This document shows positions 40,383 through 51,439 of a stretch of DNA of 64,000 nucleotides, in pieces. Source of the stretch: Vibrio rarus (GTDB taxonomy: Bacteria; Pseudomonadota; Gammaproteobacteria; Enterobacterales; Vibrionaceae); assembly GCF_024347075.1 (NCBI RefSeq), contig NZ_AP024900.1:2108001-2172000 (forward strand). The letters are read 5' to 3'. Numbering within the stretch: position 1 is the first letter of the stretch; each line of letters opens with the position of its first letter. The position numbers and the translations under genes are program-made. A model generated the notes under the pieces. It was not told where the DNA came from, searched no databases, and saw nothing but the letters and a program-made list of their open reading frames with translations.

Positions 40383-41289
40383 AATTATGCCTGTGGGTTG
40401 TCTTTGCTGAAAATGTACCTTGCGCGAGATGCTCGCTCAAGAACTCAATGGCCATTTTTACCTTGGGGGATAAATGCCGGTTTTGTGGGTAGAGCGCCCA
40501 AATGGGCTCTTTGTCACTGCGATACTCTTTCAGTATCTCAACCAAATTTTGCTTTTCTAAGTGAGAAGTCACGTAAAAATCGGGTAATTGCACCACCCCG
40601 TAACCTTGTATCGCCGCTTCCGTTAGAACATTACCACTATTGCAGCGAAAGGCTCCTTTAACGGTTAAATTCAGCTTCTTATTGTTCTCCGTAAAACGCC
40701 ATGTAGCCGAAGACCCGAGTAGACAATCATACCCCACCAACTGTGATGGATGTGAGGGTTGCCCATACTTGTTTAGAAATGTAGGGCTCACACAAACATA
40801 CTGCTGACGCTCTGTCAGTTTTTTAGCAATTAAAGAAGAATCGGGAAGCTCACCAATGCGAATCGCAATATCAAACTTATCCGCAATCAAATCCAAACGC
40901 CGATTGCTTAATTGCAGATCGAGTTCCAACTGAGGGTAGTGACGAGCAAACTGCATCAATAGTGGCGCAATCACGGTTTCCCCGTAAGTGGTTGGGGCTG
41001 TGATTCTCAACCGGCCTATGGGTGACGAGTGCACTTGAGTGGCTTCTCTTTCCGCTTCAGCCAACCCGTCCAGTAACATTCGGCAGTGCTGAGCATAACC
41101 TAAGCCAATTTCCGTCACCGACACTCTACGTGTCGTGCGTTGCACCAATTTCAAGCCAAGACGAGACTCTAAAGCCGATAGCTTACGGCTTACTTGCGCC
41201 ACAGAGGTATCTAAATGCTGTGCCGCTTTAGTAAAGCTGCCACTATCCACCACCGCAATAAACTCTTCAATGCCTTCCCATCGACTCAT
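40375..41289 (-). CDS. LysR-family transcriptional regulator next to frmA
   Basis: 304 residues from ATG 41289 (MSRWEGIEEFIAVV); a GTG four codons upstream is an alternative. N-terminal helix-turn-helix (GSFTKAAQHLDTSVAQVSRK) and a LysR ligand-binding domain. The CrgA-like branch of the family is likely. Divergent from frmA-fghA with about 120 bp between, a typical layout for a regulator of the neighbouring formaldehyde-detoxification operon. Confidence 0.88.
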   Translation of the reverse strand: MSRWEGIEEFIAVVDSGSFTKAAQHLDTSVAQVSRKLSALESRLGLKLVQRTTRRVSVTEIGLGYAQHCRMLLDGLAEAEREATQVHSSPIGRLRITAPTTYGETVIAPLLMQFARHYPQLELDLQLSNRRLDLIADKFDIAIRIGELPDSSLIAKKLTERQQYVCVSPTFLNKYGQPSHPSQLVGYDCLLGSSATWRFTENNKKLNLTVKGAFRCNSGNVLTEAAIQGYGVVQLPDFYVTSHLEKQNLVEILKEYRSDKEPIWALYPQNRHLSPKVKMAIEFLSEHLAQGTFSAKTTHRHNYE

Positions 41290-41398
41290 TATTACACTCA
41301 CGTAAAAGTAATTTACTAAAAGGCTAGTTTATCATCGTAATGGAAACAATATAATCACTGGCATAGACTAATATTTAAATTAACTGTTTCGCCAATAG

Positions 41399-42538
<1,140 letters not shown>

Positions 42539-42548
42539 CAGTGGTAAT

Positions 42549-42583
42549 AGTGGCGCGGTCAAAGATGCAGCGCCACTTTTTTA
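42549..42583 (+). terminator. Terminator/attenuator between frmA and fghA
   Basis: AGTGGCGC / GCGCCACT, 13-nt loop, then a TTTTTTA run. It would lower fghA expression relative to frmA unless read through. Confidence 0.7.
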
Positions 42584-42598
42584 TTTTGGGAATCCTTT

Positions 42599-43435
42599 AT
42601 GAGCTTCAATAAAATCAGTGAAACTAAAGTCTTTGGTGGCTTACATCAACGATTTACTCATCAATCTACCACCACGCAATGTGAGATGACTTTTGCTATA
42701 TTCCTCCCCCCTCAAGCAACCCAACAATCGGTACCTGTTCTTTATTGGCTCTCAGGGCTAACCTGCACCGACGAAAATTTTATGCAAAAAGCGGGGGCCT
42801 TTCGTAAGGCAGCGGAATTAGGTATCGCTATCGTGGCTCCCGATACAAGCCCTAGAGGTGATGCTGTACCCGATGACAATGACAACGCTTATGACTTCGG
42901 CCTAGGTGCGGGGTTTTACTTAAATGCCACGCAGACACCTTGGAAAACACACTATCAAATGTACTCCTATGTGGTCGATGAATTGCCCGATTTAATAGAA
43001 GCGCAGTTTCCTGTCACTAATAGAAAGGCCATTTCTGGGCACAGTATGGGCGGTCACGGAGCCTTAACTATTGGTTTAAAGAATCAAGACAAATACCAAT
43101 CAATCTCTGCATTTAGCCCTATTACCAACCCTACCGAGTGCCCTTGGGGCATTAAAGCTTTATCAAATTACTTAGGGAATGACCCAGCGCTATGGCAGAA
43201 GTACGATGCTTGTAAGCTGTTGGCTAAACATGGCTGTCAATTGCCTATTCTTATTGACCAAGGCGAGGCCGATGGCTTCTTAGAAGAGCAACTTAAACCA
43301 AACCATCTCATTGATGTGGCAGCGCAACAGCAACTCGATTTTGAGCTTCGTATGCAAGCGGGCTATGATCATAGCTACTTCTTCATCTCAAGTTTTATCG
43401 ATGACCATCTCGCGTTTCACGCAAAGCATCTATAA
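42599..43435 (+). CDS. fghA: FghA, S-formylglutathione hydrolase
   Basis: 278 residues, esterase-D type alpha/beta hydrolase. Nucleophile Ser148 in SGHSMGGHGALTIGL; the oxyanion and early conserved region LSGLTCTDENFMQKAGA; catalytic His in YDHSYFFISSFI. Hydrolyses S-formylglutathione made by FrmA to formate and glutathione. Also known as frmB/yeiG in E. coli. Confidence 0.95.
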   Translation: MSFNKISETKVFGGLHQRFTHQSTTTQCEMTFAIFLPPQATQQSVPVLYWLSGLTCTDENFMQKAGAFRKAAELGIAIVAPDTSPRGDAVPDDNDNAYDFGLGAGFYLNATQTPWKTHYQMYSYVVDELPDLIEAQFPVTNRKAISGHSMGGHGALTIGLKNQDKYQSISAFSPITNPTECPWGIKALSNYLGNDPALWQKYDACKLLAKHGCQLPILIDQGEADGFLEEQLKPNHLIDVAAQQQLDFELRMQAGYDHSYFFISSFIDDHLAFHAKHL

Positions 43436-43456
43436 ACCACGTTCTTAGAAACAACA

Positions 43457-43485
43457 AAGCTCGCCAAAATTGGCGAGCTTTTCTT
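43457..43485. terminator. Bidirectional terminator fghA / abgT
   Basis: AAGCTCGCCAA / TTGGCGAGCTT, 2-nt loop, followed by TTTTCTTTT on the + strand. Confidence 0.8.
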
Positions 43486-43500
43486 TTATTAATACGTCAC

Positions 43501-45060
43501 TTACATTGTGTAAGTGTAAGGCGCTTGAATACCTAGAGGGATACCTAGAGCCCAGTAAGCTAGCAAGAAGATAGTCCAACCAATCAGCATAGCGATTGAG
43601 AATGGCATCATTAGAGAAGCGAGAGTACCGATACCAGTATTTTTAACGTAGCGCTGGCAGTACACCACAACCAGAGGGAAGAACACCATAAGTGGTGAGA
43701 TGATGTTAGATACAGAATCCCCCACACGGTAGGCCGCTTGAGATAGCTCAGGAGAGATACCCACCGCCATTAGCATAGGTACTAGGATAGGACCAATCAA
43801 GGCCCACTTAGCCGATGCAGAACCGACCAAAAGGTTAACCATCGCTGTCAGTAGAATCATACCAACCACCGTTGCTTCACCGGGTAGGTTCATCGCTTTC
43901 AGACCTTCAGCGCCGTACAACGCTAGCATAGTACCAATGTTTGATTGACCAAATGCCACTAGGAACTGAGCACAGAAAAATGACATTACCATGTAAGCAC
44001 CCATAGTGTTCATGGTGTCAGACATAGACTTGATGACGTCGTTGCTGCTAGAGAACTTACCTACCACACGGCCATATACGATGCCCGGAATGATGAATAG
44101 GATGAAGATTAAAGGAACAATTGACTGCATGATAGGCGCTGAGAATGCGGTGATCTCACCTTCAGGAGAACGCAATGCTGAATTCTCTGGCATGATGGCA
44201 AATACCAGCAGTGCAATACCTGCAATCATAGACCAACCCGCGTACTTAAATGCTTTCGCTTCTAGCTCAGTCATAGAGCCAAGATCCGGCGCTTGTTCTG
44301 CGTCTTCATCCACTTTAGTGGTTGCATCTAGGCGAGGCTCAATGATGCGCTCAGTAACAAACCAACCAATAGCCACAATTAACACTGAAGATAATCCAGT
44401 GAAATAGATGTTGGCCAGTGGATTCACAATGTACTCAGGGTCGAGAACGTTTGCCGCCGTTTGCGTGAAACCCGCCAGAAGCGGATCGATACCAGAAGGA
44501 ATAAAGTTTGCAGAGAAACCGCCAGATACACCGGCAAATGCTGCTGCAATACCAGCAAGAGGGTGACGCCCCGCCGCGTGGAAGATGATACCACCTAGCG
44601 GAATAACCAATACATAGCCCGCATCTGCTGCTGTGTGTGACACGATAGCAACAAGGATCAACATTGGAGTAAGCAGTTTCGCTGGCGTGAAGCTCAGCAT
44701 CTTCTTTAGGCCTGTAGTAATAAAGCCCGAAGAGTCGGCAACACCGACACCTAGCATGGCCACTAGAACGATGCCTAGAGGTGCGAAACCGGTAAAGGTT
44801 GTTACCATGTTAGCCAGAAAATGTGCCAACGCATCACCGGTTAAAAGGTTTGTAATCTCAAGAGGATCACCGGTGCGTGGATTAATGAGGTCGAACGAGA
44901 CATTAGACAGTAGGGCTGAAAATACCCACACTATAATTAATGCCCAGAAGAATAAAATGGCGGGATCAGGGATCTTGTTACCTGCTTTTTCAATCAGGTT
45001 CAAGAAGCGATCCATACCACTTGGTTTAGGAGTAGCTGTGCTTGCTATATCATTGCTCAT
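43501..45060 (-). CDS. AbgT-family transporter (p-aminobenzoyl-glutamate type)
   Basis: 519 residues from ATG 45060 (MSNDIASTATP); an in-frame extension to 45156 is not supported. Polytopic inner-membrane protein with about 9-12 helices. Family segments include NKIPDPAILFFWALIIVWVF, HTAADAGYVLVIPLGGIIF and GVSGGFSANFIPSGIDPLLAG. Members take up p-aminobenzoyl-glutamate or expel sulfonamides; the actual substrate here is not known. The 300 bp upstream of it hold only A/T-rich sequence. Confidence 0.9.
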   Translation of the reverse strand: MSNDIASTATPKPSGMDRFLNLIEKAGNKIPDPAILFFWALIIVWVFSALLSNVSFDLINPRTGDPLEITNLLTGDALAHFLANMVTTFTGFAPLGIVLVAMLGVGVADSSGFITTGLKKMLSFTPAKLLTPMLILVAIVSHTAADAGYVLVIPLGGIIFHAAGRHPLAGIAAAFAGVSGGFSANFIPSGIDPLLAGFTQTAANVLDPEYIVNPLANIYFTGLSSVLIVAIGWFVTERIIEPRLDATTKVDEDAEQAPDLGSMTELEAKAFKYAGWSMIAGIALLVFAIMPENSALRSPEGEITAFSAPIMQSIVPLIFILFIIPGIVYGRVVGKFSSSNDVIKSMSDTMNTMGAYMVMSFFCAQFLVAFGQSNIGTMLALYGAEGLKAMNLPGEATVVGMILLTAMVNLLVGSASAKWALIGPILVPMLMAVGISPELSQAAYRVGDSVSNIISPLMVFFPLVVVYCQRYVKNTGIGTLASLMMPFSIAMLIGWTIFLLAYWALGIPLGIQAPYTYTM

Positions 45061-45362
45061 TGGATTACCGCTCTGTGACTTTTGCAAAAATGTAAAATGA
45101 AAAGATCTTGGTTTTATTTTTATTAGGGTGCATATTTTACCCAAACAACCACTCAAAAACAGAATCTTAGTTTACCAAATGAGTCATCAAACTCTTATTT
45201 TGCATAACAGCAACCAAACAAAAACAATTTAAATACAAAACTGAAAATAAAACGATCGCCACACGCAACCACTTGCTTATTTTTACCCTTAAACTATGAC
45301 AATATTCAGAGCTATGCACTTTCTATTCATTCCCTATACCACAGCAACAAGACATTAACATT

Positions 45363-45755
45363 TCACTTATTAAAAACCACCCAGGTTTTAATTGATAATT
45401 GCTGTTGCTCACCCCATGGATCGCTCCAAGATGCAGATAGCATAATTTGACGCCCCTTTACTCCCTGCGATGACACAGTATCACTATGCAAAACTGTGAG
45501 CGAAAATGGCAACGACGCTGCGGGCCAATGGGATTCAAGATCGGTGCCTGTCAGCGCCTTAACTCTTGCTTTCTCTAACTGGTTTTCCATATGCGCCAGC
45601 ACCTGCACCCTTTGCGTCGCTAAATGCGTTTCCCTTTGTAGGTACACCCCCCCTTCAATAAGAAACAAAGAAAACAACGCCACTAATGCTGTCGCGACTA
45701 ACACCTCGAGCATCGAACTGCCTTTATGCCCTTTATTATGCTTACTAGAAGTCAC
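45363..45755 (-). CDS. PilV-like minor pilin / prepilin
   Basis: 130 residues if started at GTG 45755, preceded by AGGGGAG at 5 nt. A short leader ends in Gly and is followed by SSMLEVLVATALVALFSLFL, a prepilin N-terminus with Glu at +5, to be cleaved by PilD. The C-terminal head is small. Last gene of a four-gene minor-pilin cluster, overlapping the upstream gene by 11 bp. Probably a component of the type IV pilus initiation complex. Confidence 0.75.
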   Translation of the reverse strand: MTSSKHNKGHKGSSMLEVLVATALVALFSLFLIEGGVYLQRETHLATQRVQVLAHMENQLEKARVKALTGTDLESHWPAASLPFSLTVLHSDTVSSQGVKGRQIMLSASWSDPWGEQQQLSIKTWVVFNK

Positions 45756-46680
45756 GCCAACTCCCCTGCAACCAACTGCGTTTAGCAAACTTAAATCGAG
45801 ATGCCATCAAATATTGGCTATTTTCCATAACACTTACCCCTCCCTGTTTTACCTCCATCATGGTTGGGGTTTGTAATAATAATCCTCCTTCAATTCTAAG
45901 GTTGCCACCAATCGTCAGTGTCCCTTGCTTCTGCCATACCGCCACAATGCCGTATAACGTGTTACTGCCAGAGAGCTCAATGTCTGGCCCGACGAACAAC
46001 AAATTCAACGCAGTGGACTGTGAAGCGACAGCCAGTTGATCCCAATAATAGTCACTGATAGAACAAGACCCAGTGATGACGATATCGGTATAGGATTGTT
46101 GCACTTGGGCCAACAACTCACTGCCACACATTGACGCCTCTGACAGCAACAACTCACTCCCCCACCTCAAACGCAGTTGCTCACTATCCGCATAATCATA
46201 AAAAGTCATCAGCGCCGAAGGCACTATCGTTATTGACGAGCCAAGTACGGCGCTGGGCAGTGGTTGATTGCTAATGATGGCGGCGTTATTTTCCTGCTTA
46301 CCCAGTTGCATTATGGTGCTTGTGGCTATGCTTTTATAAGAACCGTTATTAGCTATAGCGGTGCTACTCCAATGACTTGCGGTGTCAGCTTGCACCTGCA
46401 GTTTTATTTGATTGACCTGAGGCTGTTGTTCAATGGTTATCTGCAGGTTTTGTTCGATTAAACACTCTGCACTTTCTGACAACTGTAGTGAGGTAAGGTG
46501 CAAAGCCGTACAGTGAATAGCCGACTCCAGTTGCCAATCCAAATAGACCCTTTTTATTTGTAATTGCGCTTGCCAACGAATTGCGTCTGTCACGTAGCGA
46601 GCGTTTTCTAGCATCACAAAGCCTAAAATAAATAATGTGCTCAATACCATAAGCAGTACAAACCCATTATGGTGCTTCAT
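45745..46680 (-). CDS. PilX/GspK-like minor pilin-type protein
   Basis: 311 residues from ATG 46680 (MKHHNGFVLLMVL), overlapping the previous gene by 14 bp. The hydrophobic N-terminal helix after Gly begins FVLLMVLSTLFILGFVML. Position +5 is Met rather than Glu, as in tip pseudopilins of the GspK/PilX kind. The large remainder has no motif I recognise. Its Cys residues (CGSELLAQ; GSCSISDYY) may form a disulfide. Confidence 0.6.
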   Translation of the reverse strand: MKHHNGFVLLMVLSTLFILGFVMLENARYVTDAIRWQAQLQIKRVYLDWQLESAIHCTALHLTSLQLSESAECLIEQNLQITIEQQPQVNQIKLQVQADTASHWSSTAIANNGSYKSIATSTIMQLGKQENNAAIISNQPLPSAVLGSSITIVPSALMTFYDYADSEQLRLRWGSELLLSEASMCGSELLAQVQQSYTDIVITGSCSISDYYWDQLAVASQSTALNLLFVGPDIELSGSNTLYGIVAVWQKQGTLTIGGNLRIEGGLLLQTPTMMEVKQGGVSVMENSQYLMASRFKFAKRSWLQGSWRDF

Positions 46681-47251
46681 TAGCGTCTTCCTCATCTGAT
46701 AAAGACAATAATGAATTGCGGGAGGCACTATATACCCCTTGCTGCTGTGGCTGAGCTCCTTTTATTGCCAGCGCATAATCCACTCGCAACACTCCGTGAA
46801 TAGCAGGATGGGTCGCAATAATAAATTCACTCATAGAAAACAGCTTATCGTTCAACATAGAGTAATTGATATTGCCGGCACAGGTATCGGCAATGGGCGC
46901 CAGTTCTATGCTGGCATCGCGACAATATTTCAATTTAGCTTGGGTGGCATCACGCCAAATAAACACGCGGCGATACCCTTCAACGTCATCCTTATAACCT
47001 ATACCCAGTTGCGACGCCTGCGTATAGAGAGAAGAAGATTGGGCATAACCTGAACGCCTTATCTCACCGCGTAGATAATTGCTCAGGTACTGGCTTTCAA
47101 TAAACAGTTGCGCTTGTTCGATTAGTTTGGAGAGGAGTTGTTGCTGGTGTACGAGCAAAGTGGACGTTGAGAGTAATAATACACTAGAGATGCCAAGGCT
47201 CATCAGCACTTCAAGTAAGGTTTGCCCCGTTTCATTATAAGGCTTTAACAT
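46667..47251 (-). CDS. PilW-like minor pilin
   Basis: 194 residues from ATG 47251 (MLKPYNETG). Prepilin cleavage site after Gly, then QTLLEVLMSLGISSVLLLST with Glu +5. The C-terminal globular region is variable. Overlaps the upstream FimT-like gene end by 7 bp. In V. cholerae a comparable row of pilin-like genes follows dnaJ. Confidence 0.7.
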   Translation of the reverse strand: MLKPYNETGQTLLEVLMSLGISSVLLLSTSTLLVHQQQLLSKLIEQAQLFIESQYLSNYLRGEIRRSGYAQSSSLYTQASQLGIGYKDDVEGYRRVFIWRDATQAKLKYCRDASIELAPIADTCAGNINYSMLNDKLFSMSEFIIATHPAIHGVLRVDYALAIKGAQPQQQGVYSASRNSLLSLSDEEDANEAP

Positions 47252-47742
47252 GCTGGATAACCATAAGTCACCGCAGTGGCTGAGCACACACGCATCCTAC
47301 CGGTTATATCATGATAAATCACTTTGATAACCACTTGATCTTGTAGGCTAAGGCTAATGTTTCCATTGCCATAGGGTCTTCCCGTGACCCCACTAAAACG
47401 CAATGAAGTGAAGGTGGTGCTAATGGCGACACCCGTGACTTGCACAGGATTAACCCCTCCTTTAAAGATGGTTTGCTGAGTGCGAGGAGAGTTATCTAAA
47501 TGAATAGCAAATAACCCATTCTCAGATGAGGTATCTGCATGTAACCACAGATCTTTTTTTAGGCCATAAGCCGTATCCCTGGCGGTGGTGAGTAGGGCAT
47601 AAATTTGCGCAGTGGATTGCTTTATTTTTAGGTTATTCAGCTGCTCAGTAATGACCAGCAATGCCATGTGTCCTGTCATACCTAGCACCACACAACATAC
47701 CAGTAATTCCATCAGAGAAAAGCCATGGGTTGTCATCTTCAT
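47245..47742 (-). CDS. FimT/GspH-like pseudopilin
   Basis: 165 residues. A six-residue leader ending in Gly precedes FSLMELLVCCVVLGMTGHMA (Glu +5), the prepilin processing site. The C-terminal segment with ISLSLQDQVVIKVIYHDITGRMRVC fits the FimT/GspH beta-sandwich, including a C-terminal Cys pair. First gene of the cluster; transcription is away from dnaJ, whose terminator lies just upstream. Confidence 0.8.
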   Translation of the reverse strand: MKMTTHGFSLMELLVCCVVLGMTGHMALLVITEQLNNLKIKQSTAQIYALLTTARDTAYGLKKDLWLHADTSSENGLFAIHLDNSPRTQQTIFKGGVNPVQVTGVAISTTFTSLRFSGVTGRPYGNGNISLSLQDQVVIKVIYHDITGRMRVCSATAVTYGYPAC

Positions 47743-47834
47743 CTGCCAAGATTAGATCACAAAAACGCGCCATATTTCAGCAAAACGGCACTCTACGAGG
47801 CACCGCTCACAACACCCTACTTTCTACCATACAT

Positions 47835-47861
47835 AAAAAAGGCCAACACAAGGTTGGCCTT
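47835..47861 (-). terminator. Terminator of dnaKJ
   Basis: AAGGCCAAC / GTTGGCCTT, 5-nt loop; on the - strand followed by TTTTTT. Downstream of dnaJ. Confidence 0.85.
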
Positions 47862-47886
47862 CAATCAGTCATTTTTTAAAGAGTGG

Positions 47887-49032
47887 TTAGCTAGTAAGAT
47901 CATCAAAGAACTTTTTAACACCATCAAAGAAGCCTTCAGATTTTGGCTTGTGTTTATTGGCTGCATCGCCACCACAAGAATCTTCAAACTCTTTTAGTAA
48001 CTCTTTTTGACGCGAGTTGAGTTTAACGGGTGTTTCTACTACCAACTTAACGATCAAGTCCCCTTGCGCACCGCCGCGAACCCCTTTCACACCCTTGCCA
48101 CGCATACGGAACATGCGTCCAGTTTGAGTTTCTGGTGGAACTTTTAGGCTTACTCGTCCATCAAGTGTTGGTACTTCTACTTCACCACCTAAGGCGGCCA
48201 TAGCAAAACTCACAGGGACTTCACAGTATAAGTTACTGCCATCACGTTCAAAAATATGATGCTCTTTCACATGCACTTGCACATAAAGATCTCCAGCAGG
48301 AGCGCCGTGCTCTCCCGCTTCCCCTTCACCCGATAAACGAATACGATCGCCCGTATCTACACCGGCTGGGATTTTAACATTGAGAGACTTCGTTTTATGT
48401 TTGCGTCCTTCCCCATGACAAGCGCCACAAGGATCTTTAATGATTTTGCCTTTACCATGACATGTTGGACAAGCTTGCTGAACAGCAAAGAAACCTTGAC
48501 GCATTTGTACTTGGCCATGACCGTGACAAGTGCCACAAGTTTGCGCAGAAGAGCCTTTCTTCGCACCAGAGCCATCACACACATCACAACTCACAAGAGT
48601 AGGGACTTGGATCTCTTTTGAGCAACCACGAACCGCTTCTTCTAAAGTCAATTCCATGTTGTAACGTAGGTCTGAGCCTCGTTGAGCGCGCTGCTGACCA
48701 CCCCCACGACGACCACCACCAAAAATATCACCAAACACATCACCGAAGATATCACCGAAGTCAGCACCGCCACCGCCGCCAAAGCCGCCGCCGCCCATGC
48801 CACCTTGTTCAAAAGCGGCATGGCCGTATTGATCATAGGCTGCACGTTTTTGAGAGTCGGTTAAAACCTCATACGCTTCCTTCACCTCTTTGAACTTCTC
48901 AGCCGCGCCTTCATCACCCTGATTTCTATCTGGGTGGAATTTCATTGCGAGGCGTTTATAGGCTTTTTTGATATCACGTTCAGAAGCGTCTCGGCCTACA
49001 CCTAGTACTTCATAAAGATCACGTTTAGACAT
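47887..49032 (-). CDS. dnaJ: DnaJ, Hsp40 co-chaperone
   Basis: 381 residues from ATG 49032. J domain (1-70) with the HPD motif in [11 protein letters not shown]; Gly/Phe-rich linker (about 75-112); four zinc-binding repeats [24 protein letters not shown] and CGACHGEG; and the C-terminal substrate-binding beta domains. Delivers unfolded proteins to DnaK and stimulates its ATPase. 262 bp downstream of dnaK. Confidence 0.97.
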   Translation of the reverse strand: MSKRDLYEVLGVGRDASERDIKKAYKRLAMKFHPDRNQGDEGAAEKFKEVKEAYEVLTDSQKRAAYDQYGHAAFEQGGMGGGGFGGGGGADFGDIFGDVFGDIFGGGRRGGGQQRAQRGSDLRYNMELTLEEAVRGCSKEIQVPTLVSCDVCDGSGAKKGSSAQTCGTCHGHGQVQMRQGFFAVQQACPTCHGKGKIIKDPCGACHGEGRKHKTKSLNVKIPAGVDTGDRIRLSGEGEAGEHGAPAGDLYVQVHVKEHHIFERDGSNLYCEVPVSFAMAALGGEVEVPTLDGRVSLKVPPETQTGRMFRMRGKGVKGVRGGAQGDLIVKLVVETPVKLNSRQKELLKEFEDSCGGDAANKHKPKSEGFFDGVKKFFDDLTS

Positions 49033-49152
49033 GTGTTTCGTCACCAATTTGTTTACTGCAAGCGGTCACACCGCTTCATATTTATATCGATATAGATGGA
49101 GGTTCTAGGGACTAAAAATATCATCTATAGCGACAGCTGTATCGACAAACAT

Positions 49153-49182
49153 ACGGGCGTTTAGGTTGCCCAAAACGCCCGT
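49153..49182. other. Strong hairpin in the dnaK-dnaJ spacer
   Basis: ACGGGCGTTT / AAACGCCCGT, 10 bp, 10-nt loop. No U tract follows on the - strand, so it is not a standard terminator; it may protect or insulate the dnaJ mRNA. Confidence 0.55.
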
Positions 49183-49234
49183 AACTATCAGATTAGAAAA
49201 GTATTTTCCTAAACTAAAGCGGGTTTATTCAATT

Positions 49235-49258
49235 AAAAGAGCCTAGTAGATAGGCTCC
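49235..49258 (-). terminator. Partial terminator after dnaK
   Basis: GAGCCTA / TAGGCTC with GTAGA loop, then TTTTAATT on the - strand. It probably lets part of transcription continue to dnaJ. Confidence 0.65.
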
Positions 49259-49293
49259 TTCTTTATAAATTCACACGCTAGAGTAACGGGAAA

Positions 49294-51210
49294 TTATTTC
49301 TTATCGTCTTTCACTTCTTCGAACTCAGCATCAACAACGTCGTCGTCTTTAGCTTGCTCTTGACCCGCATCAGCACCTTGTGCTTGCTGAGCTTGAGCTT
49401 GCTGTTGAGCGATTTCCATTAGTTTTTGAGCTGCAGTCATAAGTGCTTGAACTTTAGCGTCAATCGCTTCTTTGTCGTCACCAGACTTCACTTCTTCTAG
49501 TTCAGTGATAGCCGCTTCAATCTTAGTTTTCTCGTCCGCTGGAAGAGCGTCACCCGCTTCTTCGATTTGCTTACGAGTACCGTGGATCATTTGGTCCGCT
49601 TGGTTACGAGTAGTCACTAACTCTTCGAACTTTTTGTCCGCTTCTTTGTTAGCTTCTGCTTCTTGTACCATTTTCTCGATATCTTCGTCGCTTAGGCCAC
49701 CAGAAGCTTGGATAGTAATCTTTTGCTCTTTACCAGTGTTCTTGTCTTTAGCAGACACGTTTAGGATACCATCAGCATCAAGGTCTAAAGTCACTTCAAT
49801 TTGAGGCATGCCACGAGGTGCAGCTTGAATACCTTCCAAGTTAAATTGACCTAGAGACTTGTTGTAAGTCGCTTGTTTACGCTCACCTTGAAGCACGTGA
49901 ATTGTTACTGCGCTTTGGTTGTCTTCTGCTGTTGAGAACACTTGATTTGCTTTCGTTGGAATCGTTGTGTTTTTCTCGATTAGCTTAGTCATCACGCCAC
50001 CCATAGTCTCAATACCTAGAGACAATGGAGTTACGTCAAGTAGAAGTACGTCAGTTACGTCGCCCGCAAGAACACCACCTTGAACTGCAGCACCCATAGC
50101 CACTGCTTCATCAGGGTTAACGTCTTTACGAGGTTCTTTACCAAAGAATTCAGTTACTTTAGCTTGAACCATAGGCATACGAGTTTGACCACCAACAAGA
50201 ATAACGTCAGTGATTTCGCCTACAGATAGGTCAGCATCTGCTAGAGCAACTTTAAGTGGCTCAAGAGAACGTTGTACTAGGTCTTCAACTAGAGATTCTA
50301 GTTTGGCACGAGTCACTTTAACGTTCATGTGCTTAGGACCTGTAGCATCTGCAGTAACGTAAGGTAGGTTTACGTCAGTTTGAGTAGTAGAAGAAAGCTC
50401 AATTTTCGCTTTTTCTGCTGCTTCTTTAACACGTTGCATAGCGAGTGGATCGTGCTTAAGGTCAATACCTTGATCTTTTTTGAACTCTTCAACCAAGTAG
50501 TTGATCATGCGAGTATCAAAGTCTTCACCACCAAGGTGAGTGTCACCATTAGTTGCTAGAACTTCAAACGTTTTTTCGCCTTCAACTTCATCAATTTCGA
50601 TGATAGAAATATCAAAAGTACCACCACCAAGGTCATACACAGCGATAGTGCGATCGCCGCCAGACTTGTCTAGGCCGTATGCAAGAGCTGCAGCTGTTGG
50701 TTCGTTGATGATGCGTTTAACATCAAGACCTGCAATGCGACCTGCATCTTTAGTTGCTTGACGTTGTGAATCATTGAAGTAAGCAGGAACTGTAACCACA
50801 GCGCCAGTCACTTCTTCACCAAGGAAGTCTTCTGCAGTCTTCTTCATTTTCTTAAGAATTTCAGCAGATACTTGAGGAGCAGCCATTTTTTGGCCTTTCG
50901 CTTCTACCCATGCATCACCGTTGTCAGCCTTAACAATTTTGTAAGGCATGATTTCGATATCACGCTGAACTTCTTCGTCTTCAAAACGACGACCAATCAA
51001 ACGTTTGATTGCAAATAGTGTATTTTCTGGGTTTGTTACTGCTTGACGTTTAGCAGGTTGGCCAACCAAAGTTTCGCCATCAGTGTAAGCAACAACAGAA
51101 GCTGTTGTGCGTTCGCCTTCTGCGTTTTCAATTACACGTGGTGCGTCACCGTCTAAAACTGAAACGCATGAGTTAGTTGTACCTAAATCAATACCAATGA
51201 TTTTACCCAT
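49294..51210 (-). CDS. dnaK: DnaK, Hsp70 chaperone
   Basis: 638 residues. ATPase domain (1-385) with [14 protein letters not shown], the second phosphate loop [14 protein letters not shown] and [12 protein letters not shown]; linker [15 protein letters not shown]; substrate-binding domain and a Gln/Ala-rich C-terminal tail ending in EEVKDDKK, the EEV motif. Transcribed from an apparent sigma-32 promoter. Confidence 0.98.
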   Translation of the reverse strand: MGKIIGIDLGTTNSCVSVLDGDAPRVIENAEGERTTASVVAYTDGETLVGQPAKRQAVTNPENTLFAIKRLIGRRFEDEEVQRDIEIMPYKIVKADNGDAWVEAKGQKMAAPQVSAEILKKMKKTAEDFLGEEVTGAVVTVPAYFNDSQRQATKDAGRIAGLDVKRIINEPTAAALAYGLDKSGGDRTIAVYDLGGGTFDISIIEIDEVEGEKTFEVLATNGDTHLGGEDFDTRMINYLVEEFKKDQGIDLKHDPLAMQRVKEAAEKAKIELSSTTQTDVNLPYVTADATGPKHMNVKVTRAKLESLVEDLVQRSLEPLKVALADADLSVGEITDVILVGGQTRMPMVQAKVTEFFGKEPRKDVNPDEAVAMGAAVQGGVLAGDVTDVLLLDVTPLSLGIETMGGVMTKLIEKNTTIPTKANQVFSTAEDNQSAVTIHVLQGERKQATYNKSLGQFNLEGIQAAPRGMPQIEVTLDLDADGILNVSAKDKNTGKEQKITIQASGGLSDEDIEKMVQEAEANKEADKKFEELVTTRNQADQMIHGTRKQIEEAGDALPADEKTKIEAAITELEEVKSGDDKEAIDAKVQALMTAAQKLMEIAQQQAQAQQAQGADAGQEQAKDDDVVDAEFEEVKDDKK

Positions 51211-51253
51211 CAGACTATCTCCAAAAATTTAATTATTTGTTTCTCTATACCCC

Positions 51254-51284
51254 ATAAGTGGGGGATGCTTGGCTTAGTTTCAAC
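51254..51284 (-). promoter_or_regulatory. Sigma-32 heat-shock promoter of dnaKJ
   Basis: On the - strand GTTGAAA (51278-51284) is followed after 14 bp by CCCCCACTTAT (51254-51264), resembling the sigma-32 consensus CTTGAAA and CCCCATNTA. About 45 bp upstream of the dnaK start. Confidence 0.75.
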
Positions 51285-51380
51285 CCTAAGCCATAAATTT
51301 GTTTGAAGCAGTTAGCTTATGTTTAATTGCTCTGCACCATAGATAGGGTCTCTATTTTTTGTTTCAAGAGTTACGCAGAA

Positions 51381-51416
51381 AAAAAATAAAAAAAGAGGCT
51401 GAAAACAGCCTCTTTT
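51381..51416 (-). terminator. Terminator of grpE
   Basis: AAAAGAGGCTG / CAGCCTCTTTT, 4-nt loop; on the - strand a long T-rich run follows. grpE is thus separate from dnaKJ. Confidence 0.85.
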
Positions 51417-51439
51417 CGCTAACTTTGTTCAATTTAAGC

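Noticed and set aside
48618..48893. His/Arg-rich + strand frames opposite dnaJ
   Set aside because: Shadow of the Gly-rich linker codons of dnaJ.
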